Assembly: GCA_965214615.1 (NCBI GenBank)
Contig: OZ243952.1
Location: forward strand, 372,001-436,000
Direction of reading: 5' to 3'
DNA from: CBDAUN01 sp965214615
GTDB lineage: Bacteria; Pseudomonadota; Gammaproteobacteria; Arenicellales; JAJDZL01
DNA length: 64,000 nucleotides
The translations under genes and the position numbers were made by a program. Positions 26,744-35,848 of this stretch are shown here, one piece after another (the stretch's first letter is position 1; each line of letters opens with the position of its first letter). The notes under the pieces were generated by a model. The model had not been told where the DNA came from. It did not search any database and saw only the letters and a program-made list of their open reading frames with translations.

Positions 26744-28166
26744 TGCAACTGCGAACAGTGAACCGCTGAGCGCAGACGTGCTCAGCGTTCGGATTATTCG
26801 CGGATTATTCGATTTTTTTCTCGGCATTCCGCCTCTTCGGTATGTGTGGCTTGCGGTGATTGTCGCAGTTGCGGCGACTGCGCTGTCCGGTTTCTACCGT
26901 GTCGACCTTGATGAGACCGTAGCCAAGCGCAGGTTCGGATCTTTGGTCGATGATGCAATTCAGCCAGGCTTGCACTGGCGCTTTCCGCTGGGTATCGAGC
27001 AAATCGACAAATTCAAGACCGGCCGCGTTCACTCGATCGAAGTGGATACCAGAATTGATCCTTCGGTTTCGGCGTTTACCGGCGATGTGCATCTGGTCGA
27101 TGCGAAATTCTCTATTCAATACATGGTGACAGATTTGTCGAAGTACTTGTTTCAGAACTCAGACCCTATTGCGGTACTGCAGAGCCGAATCAAGAGCGTT
27201 TATATGGATGTCATATCCGGCATGTTCGTGTACATGGTGCTGATCACTGAAAAGAAATACATCGAGGGTGTCATTGCGGAACAGGTTCGCCAGGAAATCG
27301 AGCTGCTGAATCTTGGCATCGAACTGGTTTCCGTAAACATCGTGTATGTTTCGCCGCCGCTTGACGCAGTACCGGCATTCCGCGCTGTCAACGATGCCAA
27401 GTCGGACCGCGAGCAGGTCGTTGTGGCGGCCAAGAGGCGTGTGCAGCAGACTCTTGCCCAGGCGGTTGGAGTGGCGGCCAATGTGGTTGAACAGGCGCAC
27501 GCCAAAGCCCGAACGCGCATCGCCGAGGCGACCAGTGCGGCGCGTCGATTCGATGCGATGCTTGAAAGCGACCGCTTCAATTCCCCTCAGGCTCGGCATA
27601 CCCATTACTGGAACACCGTCAAGAAGTATCTCGGACTTGCCAGAGTTGTGCTGATACGGCCGGGCGAGGCGCCGAGACTTGCGGTCAATCTTCTTGACGA
27701 TTCAGCCCGCATGCCAGCTTTGGATGCTGTCCGGGGTCATGCAGACCACGCCGGTTCTGCCGGAATTCCCGGGAAGGAGGCGCCGCATCCAGGGTCTGCG
27801 GCTGCGCATGTTACGGAAGACGAAGAGGCTCGCACTGCGGGTTTTGGAGGCCATCAGGAAACTTCCGAGGCGCATCATCTGGGTCCTGTACCGGATGAGT
27901 CGCGCCGTTTGCCGTCGCACGATTTGGACCCGAAAGTTGAGAATCAGTTGCATCAGCAGCCAAGTCGCCTCGGTTTGCCTCACGACGACAAAATGCTGAA
28001 AGCTCCGGACAAGGCGCATGGCGAGGCGCAAGCCAATTCGGCGTCGACAACTTTCGCAGGGGCGGAATCGGCAGGCCAGGCAAAGCACAGATCAACGGGC
28101 GAGGGAGACTTGAATGCAGTTGAGACGGCCAAGCCGGATTCTTCGGCTTCAACAAAGTCAGGCTAG
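26733..28166 (+). CDS. HflK-like SPFH protein with His-rich tail
   Basis: 477 residues. One membrane helix (about 37-54), then an SPFH domain with HflK-type VDLDETVAKRRFG and QPGLHWRFPLGIEQID. A second region follows, GIELVSVNIVYVSPPLDAVPAFRAVNDAKSDRE, with an alanine-rich coiled coil and the HflK-type end ARHTHYWNTVKKYLGLARVVLIRPG. Residues from about 320 on form a low-complexity tail with many His (HADHAG, HQETSEAHH, HDLD, HQQ, HDD), unlike ordinary HflK. The start overlaps the hflC-like gene. The tail suggests metal binding and links this SPFH pair to the metal permease fused to the first SPFH domain. Confidence 0.87.
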   Translation: MANNATANSEPLSADVLSVRIIRGLFDFFLGIPPLRYVWLAVIVAVAATALSGFYRVDLDETVAKRRFGSLVDDAIQPGLHWRFPLGIEQIDKFKTGRVHSIEVDTRIDPSVSAFTGDVHLVDAKFSIQYMVTDLSKYLFQNSDPIAVLQSRIKSVYMDVISGMFVYMVLITEKKYIEGVIAEQVRQEIELLNLGIELVSVNIVYVSPPLDAVPAFRAVNDAKSDREQVVVAAKRRVQQTLAQAVGVAANVVEQAHAKARTRIAEATSAARRFDAMLESDRFNSPQARHTHYWNTVKKYLGLARVVLIRPGEAPRLAVNLLDDSARMPALDAVRGHADHAGSAGIPGKEAPHPGSAAAHVTEDEEARTAGFGGHQETSEAHHLGPVPDESRRLPSHDLDPKVENQLHQQPSRLGLPHDDKMLKAPDKAHGEAQANSASTTFAGAESAGQAKHRSTGEGDLNAVETAKPDSSASTKSG

Positions 28167-28385
28167 CTGCTGAGCGCAACTTGCGGTCTCGAATTATCGA
28201 GCCCTTGCGCCGAGGACCGGCTCTTATTGTTCGGTGCCGAGCAGTCCGGCCAGGGGCGGTCAATTCGATCGCGGCGTTCGAGTATTCGAAGAATCAAAGC
28301 CAGTTTCAGACAAGCAGTCTAAAAAAGGATTCATGAACATGCTGCATCGCTGCTTGTTTCAGTCAATAATGGTCCCGAGCCTGAT
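28167..28385. other. Convergent intergenic region
   Basis: Separates the end of the permease/SPFH operon from the end of the OLD-like ATPase gene. I see no gene or T-tract terminator. Confidence 0.3.
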
Positions 28386-30110
28386 CTAGCAGTTTGCTGA
28401 CTGGGCGACCTTGGCAATCGCATTGAGCTTTTCGTTGACTTCCGCATCGATTTGGTCTGCGGGAATGCAGTGGGCAAGTTCGCACAAATTCCCTTTTCGC
28501 ATGACATTGGGAAGCTTAAGTTTCTCGAAGTAGTTTTCAAATAATGGGATTAGAAAGTCATCGCTCGCCTTGATGTCTTCGCCCCACAGCGACTGCTTGT
28601 TGATAACTTGCATTGCCTGACTGAATTCTTGAATCGACTGACGCATGATCTTCAGACGCTTGCTTGCATTTGCCTGATCAAACAAGGGCATTGGAACCGA
28701 ATCTTGCGCCGACCGTTGTGCGTAGGTTTCCAGCGTTCGCTCGGTGCACAGGTAATTTTCGATTTCCCTTTGCTGCCACTGCAATTGTTCAATGTACGGA
28801 TCATCCGAAAGCTGAGTATCGAGTCGGTCGAACAAAGCGACGGCTTTCAAGTCGGGCAATGCCTCTCGAAGCCCATAATAGTGATTTCGGGCTTGGCTCG
28901 GCTGGTTTCCGACATAGCGAACGAATGGCTTTTCGAATGCCTTGACAGCCGCGTGATTGTTTAGACGCATGGCGAGTGCCTGCAAAATCGCCAAGTCTGT
29001 CGAGCCATCAAGATACAGCACCCACCCCGTCTGTTCGGCTTGATAGTATTGGTCGAAGCCGATTTCGGTCAGTATTTTCGCCAACCGAGCGGTCGCGTCA
29101 ATGCGTCGCGGATGCCGATTAAAGGCGATGACAGTGTCTTTGCCGCCGGCTTCATTGAGCAATACTTCAGAGTGGCTTGCGGCGACGATCTGGCTGCCGC
29201 TGCTACTGGCGGTGTCGGAAATAAGATTGTAAATCTGGCGTTGACGGAGAATATCAAGGTGCGCATCCGGCTCGTCAAGTAGAATTACGGTGCCTGGGTT
29301 GGCATTCATGTATGCGAGAATCAGCAATGTCTGCTGCAATCCCCGTCCGCTTTGCGAGAGGTCGAGCAAAACGCCGTGTTCCCGATATTGCATTGTGATT
29401 TCACCGCGTTCCCGAACGAAGCGCGGTTCCTCAAGCTTTGCCCCGAATAGATACTCAATCTGATCGACCAATTGGTTCCAGTTTTCCGGACTTTGTTCGA
29501 GAACATGAAAACACAGATTTCGCAGCACTTCGGCTGTGCGTCCCTCGCCGATGCGTGCGTTCAACGTTCCTTCCACCAGGCGTGGTTCAACAGCAGCGAG
29601 ACCGGACATCGGTGGAAGGAAGACAACCTGGACAGACAGTGCTTCCTTGGGCACCGGCATTCTATTGGGATGCTTGCCATTGCCTTGCCTGAGTGGACGG
29701 CAATACAAGGATTCGGCGTTGGCATAATCGAATTCAAGCCCGCATTTCCAATGCGAGTCGTTCACAATGCCCTCTACAGTCAAGTCGATGCGCACATTCT
29801 TTGTACCGGTGCGACCTTGATCTGAGTATGAATCGCGTGTGTGCAAATTTCGCCACAACTGATTTGCATTGGGCAGCGGAATTGCAAACAGATCACGTCG
29901 GTTGAGAGTCACCCCGGGACGTTTTTCCGGCGCACTCTTGCCTGCATATTTTTCTCCCCACCTCTTTAGACCAATGTCCCAGAGGGTTAGCGCCTGCATG
30001 GCTGATGTCTTGCCGGAATTGTTTGGTCCGACAAAGACAACAGGATTGCCCAGCCCGATTTCAGCTTCTTCGAACCGCTTGAAATTACGGATGGTAAACT
30101 TGGTAAGCAC
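28386..30110 (-). CDS. OLD-like AAA ATPase with TOPRIM-like C-terminus
   Basis: 574 residues. ABC-type ATPase head: Walker A GPNNSGKTS (28-36), signature-like LSQSGRGLQQT and Walker B VILLDEPDAHLD, with the switch region QIVAASHSEVLL. After the head, VLYLDGSTDLAILQALA resembles the first strand of a TOPRIM domain, but the catalytic Glu position holds Asp, and ALFDRLD follows. This is the layout of overcoming-lysogenization-defect (OLD) family nucleases, many of which act in phage defence. No GajB-like helicase or reverse transcriptase partner is adjacent, so a single-gene (class 1) OLD-type protein is the best reading. Function is inferred. Confidence 0.75.
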   Translation of the reverse strand: MLTKFTIRNFKRFEEAEIGLGNPVVFVGPNNSGKTSAMQALTLWDIGLKRWGEKYAGKSAPEKRPGVTLNRRDLFAIPLPNANQLWRNLHTRDSYSDQGRTGTKNVRIDLTVEGIVNDSHWKCGLEFDYANAESLYCRPLRQGNGKHPNRMPVPKEALSVQVVFLPPMSGLAAVEPRLVEGTLNARIGEGRTAEVLRNLCFHVLEQSPENWNQLVDQIEYLFGAKLEEPRFVRERGEITMQYREHGVLLDLSQSGRGLQQTLLILAYMNANPGTVILLDEPDAHLDILRQRQIYNLISDTASSSGSQIVAASHSEVLLNEAGGKDTVIAFNRHPRRIDATARLAKILTEIGFDQYYQAEQTGWVLYLDGSTDLAILQALAMRLNNHAAVKAFEKPFVRYVGNQPSQARNHYYGLREALPDLKAVALFDRLDTQLSDDPYIEQLQWQQREIENYLCTERTLETYAQRSAQDSVPMPLFDQANASKRLKIMRQSIQEFSQAMQVINKQSLWGEDIKASDDFLIPLFENYFEKLKLPNVMRKGNLCELAHCIPADQIDAEVNEKLNAIAKVAQSANC

Positions 30111-30321
30111 AACGCGTATTGGTCATGAACGACCCGGAGATTTAATCAGAAAACCTGGATAATTCTGATTGAATATGCCGAGTTTTTGATCGCGACATTG
30201 TCCGAATGCGGTTCGTAATTCCTTGCAGCCACCCGATCGATGGCTGCAGACCAAGGTCGGGCAGCTTGGCTAGTTGCACCGTCGGCAGCGACCTTCAAGC
30301 CAAAGGAGCAGCAATGCAGTC

Positions 30322-30927
30322 TCAGACACTTGAAATGCGTGCGCTCACCGGTTCCGCCATCCAGATGGGCATGATGGCTCGCGCTGCCGAAAGCTCCTCC
30401 AGATCGTCCGGGGACAGCGTCGGCAAGACCGCATCGAGTGCGTCATCGACTTCTTTGGGGCCGAGCCAAGATAAAGCACGGATGAGATCTCCGGCCTTGC
30501 GTTTCGGGGCGACGAGCTGCCAGCGCGGCGCGTGACGCAATTCCACCTCGATCCCGGAGAATTGGAGTCGGCGACTGCGTCCAGAAGTCAGATAGACCAT
30601 CCGCACCGGGTTCTGAGTCGTTAGCCCGAGGCAGTTGGCGGCCGAGCCGCCGCATGGCACAAACGTTTCGCCCCATAATGCCGAAAGAGCTTGAAGCGCT
30701 TTGCCGATTTCTGGTCCACACTGCCCGAATCGGGTTTGGACCGGACGCATGTAAACGCCCTGGAAGATGCGTATGAGCTTGCCGGAACGGGCAAGCCGCG
30801 ACAAAGCTTGGTCGACTGCAGCCCGGTTGCCAAGATGAAGCAGGCCGGCGGGGCACAGTGGTGTCGCCTCCGGAGCGGATTCGGCATACTCCATGATACG
30901 CTTTGGAAGACTTAGAGCAGAGATCAT
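30322..30927 (-). CDS. DUF6088 / AbiEi-like antitoxin family protein
   Basis: 201 residues. An N-terminal winged-helix (LGNRAAVDQALSRLARSGKLIRIFQGVYMRP) is followed by a region with VPCGGSAANCLGLTTQNP and VYLTSGRSRRLQFSGIEVELRHAPRW. This matches the AbiEi/DUF6088 transcription-regulator fold. AbiEi normally represses a bicistronic operon with the nucleotidyltransferase toxin AbiEii, encoded directly after it. No AbiEii gene is found; the next gene on the strand is the OLD-like ATPase 211 bases on. ATG at 30927 is preferred to a TTG three codons earlier. Confidence 0.78.
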   Translation of the reverse strand: MISALSLPKRIMEYAESAPEATPLCPAGLLHLGNRAAVDQALSRLARSGKLIRIFQGVYMRPVQTRFGQCGPEIGKALQALSALWGETFVPCGGSAANCLGLTTQNPVRMVYLTSGRSRRLQFSGIEVELRHAPRWQLVAPKRKAGDLIRALSWLGPKEVDDALDAVLPTLSPDDLEELSAARAIMPIWMAEPVSARISSV

Positions 30928-31173
30928 ATCATACAATGTGTCAGAAAAGTGAACGCAAGAATATCATCTAGTCGCAAGAACATCAACCCAACTCTGGCAA
31001 CTTTCAAGTCATAAAATCTGAAAATAGGTCAAAAATCTGTAGGTTTCGCGTTGCCTTTGCGTCACACATACAGCTGAAAAACATGCTGTGACTTCCAGCA
31101 GCGGCTTGAGTCGAATTACCCAGCGCGATCGGTTTGAGCAGTTTCGCAGTTTTCCCGCTTCGTTGGGACCGTT

Positions 31174-31878
31174 CTATGAGTCGACTCTCTTGGGCCTTGG
31201 CCCGAACAATGCAGTCCCGATCCGGACATGGGTCGACCCTTCGGCTATCGCCGCTTCCATGTCGCCGGTCATGCCCATGGACAGCGTGTCAAGCGATCGC
31301 CCCTGACGATTCAGCGATTCAAGCAGACTGCGCATTTGTGCAAAAATCCTGTGCTGTGCTTCCGAATCGTCTGTCGGTTCCGGAATGATCATCAGTCCGC
31401 GCACCGAGATCCCAGGCAGTCTGTCCGCCTCATCAATCAGCTCGGCCGCATCGCCGGGCGAGACCCCGCCCTTGGACTGTTCGCTTTGCGCATTGATCTG
31501 AATGCAGATGTTCAACGGCGGTGCATCAGCATCTCGCTGGTCGCTCAAACGCCTTGCGATCCTAAGTCGATCAACACTGTGCACCCAGGAGAAGGTGGTG
31601 GCGATTTCACGGGTCTTATTGCTCTGGATGCGCCCGATAAAGTGCCATTCGATGTCAATATCCGATAGCTCGCGCTGCTTGCGCAGCGCCTCTTGAACAA
31701 AATTTTCCGCAAAGCGCCTCTGACCCAGGCCGGCAAGTTCACGAATCGCCTGCGACGGATGCAGCTTGCTGACCGCTATGAGAGATACGCTGTTTTCGAC
31801 TCGCCCGGCGCCACGTTCGGCGGCGCGAATGCGCCGGCCTACCGCATCCAGTCTGTTTCGAAGAGCATCAGCGTCCAT
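31174..31878 (-). CDS. yggS: YggS/PLPBP family pyridoxal phosphate homeostasis protein
   Basis: 234 residues, cytosolic PLP carrier and homeostasis protein. The PLP lysine lies in SLIAVSKLHPS; also present are FAENFVQEA (often GENYVQE), WHFIGRIQSNKTREI and the phosphate-binding end SMGMTGDMEAAIAEGSTHVRIGTALFG. It lies directly after the pyrimidine genes on the same strand (20-base gap), away from the proC-yggT pair that often accompanies it. Confidence 0.95.
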   Translation of the reverse strand: MDADALRNRLDAVGRRIRAAERGAGRVENSVSLIAVSKLHPSQAIRELAGLGQRRFAENFVQEALRKQRELSDIDIEWHFIGRIQSNKTREIATTFSWVHSVDRLRIARRLSDQRDADAPPLNICIQINAQSEQSKGGVSPGDAAELIDEADRLPGISVRGLMIIPEPTDDSEAQHRIFAQMRSLLESLNRQGRSLDTLSMGMTGDMEAAIAEGSTHVRIGTALFGPRPKRVDS

Positions 31879-31898
31879 ATCGGCGATCGCGACTTTGA

Positions 31899-33176
31899 CT
31901 ATTTGCGGTCAAAGTCTTCGGCGACGCGTCCGTTCACAATGGTATATCGGACTGCGCCTTGAAACTCCCATCCGCCGAACGGATTGTTCTTGCCGCGGCT
32001 GGTCATCTGCGACGGATCGAAAACCCACTTTTCGCGCGCATCGAAGATGCAGATATCTGCGGGAGACCCTGCCGCCAGGTTGCCTGCTTCGATGCCGAGA
32101 ATTTTTGCCGGTCGATGAGTCAGCAGGCTGATCGCCTGCGGCAGGTCGATGACGTCCTCGTCAATCAGCCGCAAAGTCAGCGGCAGCAGTGTTTCAAGTC
32201 CCGAAATGCCGGCGGCCGATTGACTGAAAGGAGCCAGCTTGTCGTCGATGCGACAAGGCTGATGATCCGAGCAGATCACCGAAATTGTGCCGTCGCGCAA
32301 ACCCTCGCGCAGACGCTGACGGTCGTCCATGCTGCGAAGCGGCGGGCGAACGTGGCACAGCGTATTGAAATCTTGCGTGTCATGCTCGGTCAGATGCAGA
32401 TTGTGGACCGCCACATCGGCAGATATTTCCACTCCCTTGTCCTGGGCCTCTTTGACCATGTCAATCGAACGTGCACAAGACAGCTGACTGAAATGCGCAC
32501 GCACGCCGGCCGTCTGCACCAGGGCGATATCCCTGGCTACCGCTACGGTTTCCGCCGCTTCAGGAATTGAGGGCAGCCCGAGGCGAGTGCTGATTTCGCC
32601 CTCGTGAACACAGCCGTTGCCGGTCAGCCACGGATCGTGCGACTGAATGAACACCGTGATGTCGAATGTTGCGGCATACTGCATCGCCCGGCGCATGACC
32701 AGAGTGCTTCGTACCGCCGAACCGGCGTTGCTTACGCCGACGCAACCCGCATCCATGAGACTGGCCATGTTGGTCAGCGATTCGCCTTTCAGCCCGGCGG
32801 TCAGCGCCCCGAGCGGCAGCACCCGGATTCCGGACTGGTTCGTAGTTCTTTGGCGAATCATCTGCGCCATCGCCGGAGTATCGATCACCGGCAACGTGTC
32901 CGGCTGTATGCACACCGTAGTGATACCGCCCCTGACTGCGCTGAGCGTCTCGATATCGATCGTTGAAGTGTCGCTCGGCCCCGGGACGCCGATGTTCGTT
33001 TTAAGATCAATGAGCCCCGGGCACACGATCAGTCCGGTCGCGTCAATTTCCCGAACCTGGGCATCGTGCGGGCACTGCGCCGCAATGCGGTCGGCGTCGA
33101 CGTAGACATCGCCAATCCGGTCGATTCCGTTGGCAGGATCAATCACCCGTCCATTGCGAATGGCAATCGCGCTCAA
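31899..33176 (-). CDS. Pseudo-dihydroorotase (PyrC', non-catalytic ATCase partner)
   Basis: 425 residues of the type I dihydroorotase family. The metal-binding HxH motif after the first strand (normally DxHVHxR) is replaced by DLKTNIGVPG, so both zinc ligands are lost. The later catalytic Asp region VICSDHQPC remains. In Pseudomonas such inactive homologues bind PyrB and are needed to assemble active aspartate transcarbamoylase. The 4-base overlap with pyrB supports the same role. An active dihydroorotase must be encoded elsewhere. Confidence 0.9.
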   Translation of the reverse strand: MSAIAIRNGRVIDPANGIDRIGDVYVDADRIAAQCPHDAQVREIDATGLIVCPGLIDLKTNIGVPGPSDTSTIDIETLSAVRGGITTVCIQPDTLPVIDTPAMAQMIRQRTTNQSGIRVLPLGALTAGLKGESLTNMASLMDAGCVGVSNAGSAVRSTLVMRRAMQYAATFDITVFIQSHDPWLTGNGCVHEGEISTRLGLPSIPEAAETVAVARDIALVQTAGVRAHFSQLSCARSIDMVKEAQDKGVEISADVAVHNLHLTEHDTQDFNTLCHVRPPLRSMDDRQRLREGLRDGTISVICSDHQPCRIDDKLAPFSQSAAGISGLETLLPLTLRLIDEDVIDLPQAISLLTHRPAKILGIEAGNLAAGSPADICIFDAREKWVFDPSQMTSRGKNNPFGGWEFQGAVRYTIVNGRVAEDFDRK

Positions 33177-34159
33177 GATGCCTGCTCCGCGGACGTCTGT
33201 CCTCTGCCCATGATCTGCGACATCACCGCCATCCGCACGGCAATGCCGTTTGCCACCTGGGTGAGAATCAGGGAACGCTCTCCGTCGGCAACCGACGACG
33301 CAATCTCCAGGCCGCGATTGATCGGTCCCGGATGCATCACCAGGGCGTCGGGCTTCGCCTTGCGCATGCGCGCCTCGGTGAGCCCGTAGCGCTGATAGAA
33401 TTCCTCGCGGCTCGGAATCAGCTGTCCCTCCATGCGCTCAAGCTGCAGGCGCAGCATCATGACGATGTCCGCATCCTTCAGGCCCTCGTCCATGTCGGTA
33501 AATACGCGTACGCCAAGCTTTTCAACTCCAGTCGGAATCAATGTACGCGGCGAGACGATGCGCACTTCCTTGGCGCCGAGAATCTTCAATGCGCTGATCT
33601 CCGATCTTGCGACCCGGGAATGCAGGATGTCTCCGACAATGACAACCACCAGTTCGGAGAAATCGCCCCTGTGCTGACGGATGGTGAACATGTCCAAAAG
33701 AGCCTGGGTCGGATGGGAGTATCTGCCGTCTCCCGCATTGATGATGTGCACGTGGGGCGGAACGTGCCTTGCAATCAGGTTCGCCGCGCCGCTCGAATTG
33801 TGGCGCACTACGAATATGTCCGTATGCATTGCTTCGAGCGTCTTGACCGTGTCGAGGATGGTCTCGCCCTTGGTTGTCGACATCGCCTCGGCCTGAAGAT
33901 TGATGACATCGGCCGAAAGCCGGGTTGCGGCAATCTCGAATGTGGTGCGGGTTCTGGTGCTGGGCTCGAAGAACAGGTTGACGACTGTCTTGCCCCGCAT
34001 CAGGGGGACTTTCTTGATGGTCCGGGTGGGAAAGTCGATAAACGATTCCGCCCGGGTCAGCATCGTCTCAAGCAGATCCCGGGGCAGGCCCTCCAGCGAA
34101 ATGAAATGCTGCAGGCGGCCATGCGCATTGATCTGAAGGTCATGCGGGCTGTGCAGCAT
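33173..34159 (-). CDS. pyrB: Aspartate carbamoyltransferase catalytic subunit
   Basis: 328 residues. The second step of pyrimidine synthesis, carbamoyl phosphate plus aspartate. The carbamoyl-phosphate motif STRTRTTFE follows FFEP, and there is a matching HPTQALLD and VVIVGDILHSRVARS. The C-terminal domain includes RMRKAKPDALVMHPGPINRGLEI. Stop overlaps the start of the pseudo-dihydroorotase by 4 bases; the gene lies 12 bases after pyrR. Confidence 0.97.
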   Translation of the reverse strand: MLHSPHDLQINAHGRLQHFISLEGLPRDLLETMLTRAESFIDFPTRTIKKVPLMRGKTVVNLFFEPSTRTRTTFEIAATRLSADVINLQAEAMSTTKGETILDTVKTLEAMHTDIFVVRHNSSGAANLIARHVPPHVHIINAGDGRYSHPTQALLDMFTIRQHRGDFSELVVVIVGDILHSRVARSEISALKILGAKEVRIVSPRTLIPTGVEKLGVRVFTDMDEGLKDADIVMMLRLQLERMEGQLIPSREEFYQRYGLTEARMRKAKPDALVMHPGPINRGLEIASSVADGERSLILTQVANGIAVRMAVMSQIMGRGQTSAEQAS

Positions 34160-34171
34160 CGCGATTGCCGA

Positions 34172-34675
34172 TTATTCTCCGGCCTTGGCTGCGAAGTTCA
34201 TTGTCCCGTCCGGTGTCAGCTTGATGAACTGATCGTTCGAAAGATGAATGTTGCGTCCGACGATATCGGGCGCAAAGGGCAGTTCCCGGTTGCCGCGGTC
34301 GATGAGGACTGCGAGTATGACGGAAGCCGGACGTCCCCAGGCGAACAGCTCTTCAAGAGCGGCCCGCACGGTGCGCCCCGTATGCAGCACATCGTCGATC
34401 AGAATGATGTGTCGATTGTCGATTGCAGCAGGCAGATACGATGCCTGTACCTGGGGGTTTACCCCGATGGTGCTGTAGTCGTCGCGATAGAACGAAATGT
34501 TGAGCGTGCCGAGGGGCTCTTCGCATTCCAGAGCTTCGTGCAGCCGCTCTGCAATCCACAGCCCGCCGTTCTGTATCGCGACAATCAGCGGTGTGCGGTC
34601 GAGAAGTTCGCGCATCTCGCCTTCCATCTGCCCCAGCAGTTCGTCGACGTCGAATTGGACCGGATCCTGATTCAT
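34172..34675 (-). CDS. pyrR: Bifunctional PyrR regulator / uracil phosphoribosyltransferase
   Basis: 167 residues. A phosphoribosyltransferase fold with the PRPP loop VILIDDVLHTGRTVRAALE (about residue 97) and DYSTIGVNPQ near 66. In many bacteria PyrR attenuates pyr operons by binding mRNA; in Pseudomonas-type operons it acts as an enzyme or co-regulator. It is first of the pyrR-pyrB-pyrC' set, after ruvX and yqgE. Confidence 0.94.
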   Translation of the reverse strand: MNQDPVQFDVDELLGQMEGEMRELLDRTPLIVAIQNGGLWIAERLHEALECEEPLGTLNISFYRDDYSTIGVNPQVQASYLPAAIDNRHIILIDDVLHTGRTVRAALEELFAWGRPASVILAVLIDRGNRELPFAPDIVGRNIHLSNDQFIKLTPDGTMNFAAKAGE

Positions 34676-34740
34676 CGCTGATGCCGCTCTAAGCGGCGCC
34701 TAAGCCTGAGCGCAATTGCTTCGGATTCATTTGTGCATGC

Positions 34741-35271
34741 CTATTTTGGGTTACCGCCTGCATTATATGGGCTGGATGCCGATTCGGATGATGACGTTGC
34801 ATCGCCGGCAGGCGGAGTCTGGAAAAATGTCTCCAGAATAATCTGTGCGGCCATCTGATGACGCCGGTCAAGGTGCTTGCGCGATGCTCCGCGCACGCCT
34901 TGTGCAGCCAGCCTGTGCCTGGCTTCCTCGGTGCTCAATCGTTCGTCGACGAAAGCGACCGGACATTGGAACGTTTTTTCCAGCCTGGCTGCGAATGCGC
35001 GAATTTGCGCGGCGAGGCTTCCTGCGGTGCCGTCTTCGCGCATCGGCATGCCGACAACGCAGCATCCCGGATCCCACCGGCTGAAAATCTTTTCAATCTG
35101 CTGCGCATCCGGCTTTCCGTCTGAAACATTGATGACCCCGGCCCCAGCCGCGCTGCCCAGCCGCGGATAGCCCGCTGCGACTCCGATCGTCTGCGTGCCG
35201 TAGTCAAATCCCAGAACGCATTGATCCAACGGGAGGGACCGGCGAAACAAGCCGCCAGTGCGCGCCTGCAT
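34741..35271 (-). CDS. ruvX: Holliday junction resolvase-like RuvX/YqgF
   Basis: 176 residues with an RNase H-like fold: first acidic residue Asp23 in VLGFDYGTQTIGVA, then VVGMPMREDG and the DER motif FVDERLSTEEAR (109-111). At the third acidic position, before AAQIILE, the sequence has His138 (RRHQMAAQIILE) where the family has Asp. RuvX/YqgF is linked to 16S rRNA 5'-end processing and junction resolution. The start is chosen just after yqgE (25-base gap). A Ser/Pro-rich tail of about 20 residues follows the domain. Confidence 0.88.
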   Translation of the reverse strand: MQARTGGLFRRSLPLDQCVLGFDYGTQTIGVAAGYPRLGSAAGAGVINVSDGKPDAQQIEKIFSRWDPGCCVVGMPMREDGTAGSLAAQIRAFAARLEKTFQCPVAFVDERLSTEEARHRLAAQGVRGASRKHLDRRHQMAAQIILETFFQTPPAGDATSSSESASSPYNAGGNPK

Positions 35272-35296
35272 TGCGGCGCCCGATGCCGACGGCTGC

Positions 35297-35848
35297 TCAG
35301 GCGTGTCCAATTTCCGTTGAAAGTGTGGAAAAGTCGACACCCACCAACGCTGCGGCGCGCTGCCAGCGCCGCTCAATCGGAGTGTCAAAAATGATTGAAG
35401 TGTCAGCCTGGGCGGAAAGCCAGACGTTCTGACGCATTTCCTCTTCGAGCTGTCCGCTTTCCCACCCCGCAAATCCAAGGACGGCCATGCAGTTGCGCGG
35501 TCCCTGCTGAAACGAAATCGCTTCCAGAACATCCCTTGAAGTGGTGAGTCCGAGTGTGGTTCCAACCCGGATTGACGAGAAATCTTCACCGGAATCGTGC
35601 AGTATCAGGCCGCGCTGCGATTGTACCGGTCCGCCGTAGTGGACTGGAAGCTGGACTTCGGGCGCATCATTGTGGTCCAGTTCCAGCTGCTCGTAAATGT
35701 CCTTAAGATGCAGGTCGGTGGCCCTGTTGACGACAATTCCTAAGGCGCCATCCTTGCTGTGCTGACAGATCAGTGTCACCGTCTTTTCAAAATGCGGGTC
35801 TTTCATCGACGGCATCGCGATAAGAAATTGATTTGACAACCATGCCAT
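35297..35848 (-). CDS. yqgE: YqgE/AlgH family protein
   Basis: 183 residues of the AlgH/YqgE family, starting LSNQFLIAMPSMKDPHFEKTVTLICQHSKDGALGIVVNR. It also has VHYGGPVQSQRGLILHD and GWESGQLEEEM. Its biochemical role is unsettled; it is regularly paired with ruvX. It is first in the ruvX-pyrR-pyrB cluster, so its upstream region probably carries the operon promoter. Confidence 0.94.
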   Translation of the reverse strand: MAWLSNQFLIAMPSMKDPHFEKTVTLICQHSKDGALGIVVNRATDLHLKDIYEQLELDHNDAPEVQLPVHYGGPVQSQRGLILHDSGEDFSSIRVGTTLGLTTSRDVLEAISFQQGPRNCMAVLGFAGWESGQLEEEMRQNVWLSAQADTSIIFDTPIERRWQRAAALVGVDFSTLSTEIGHA

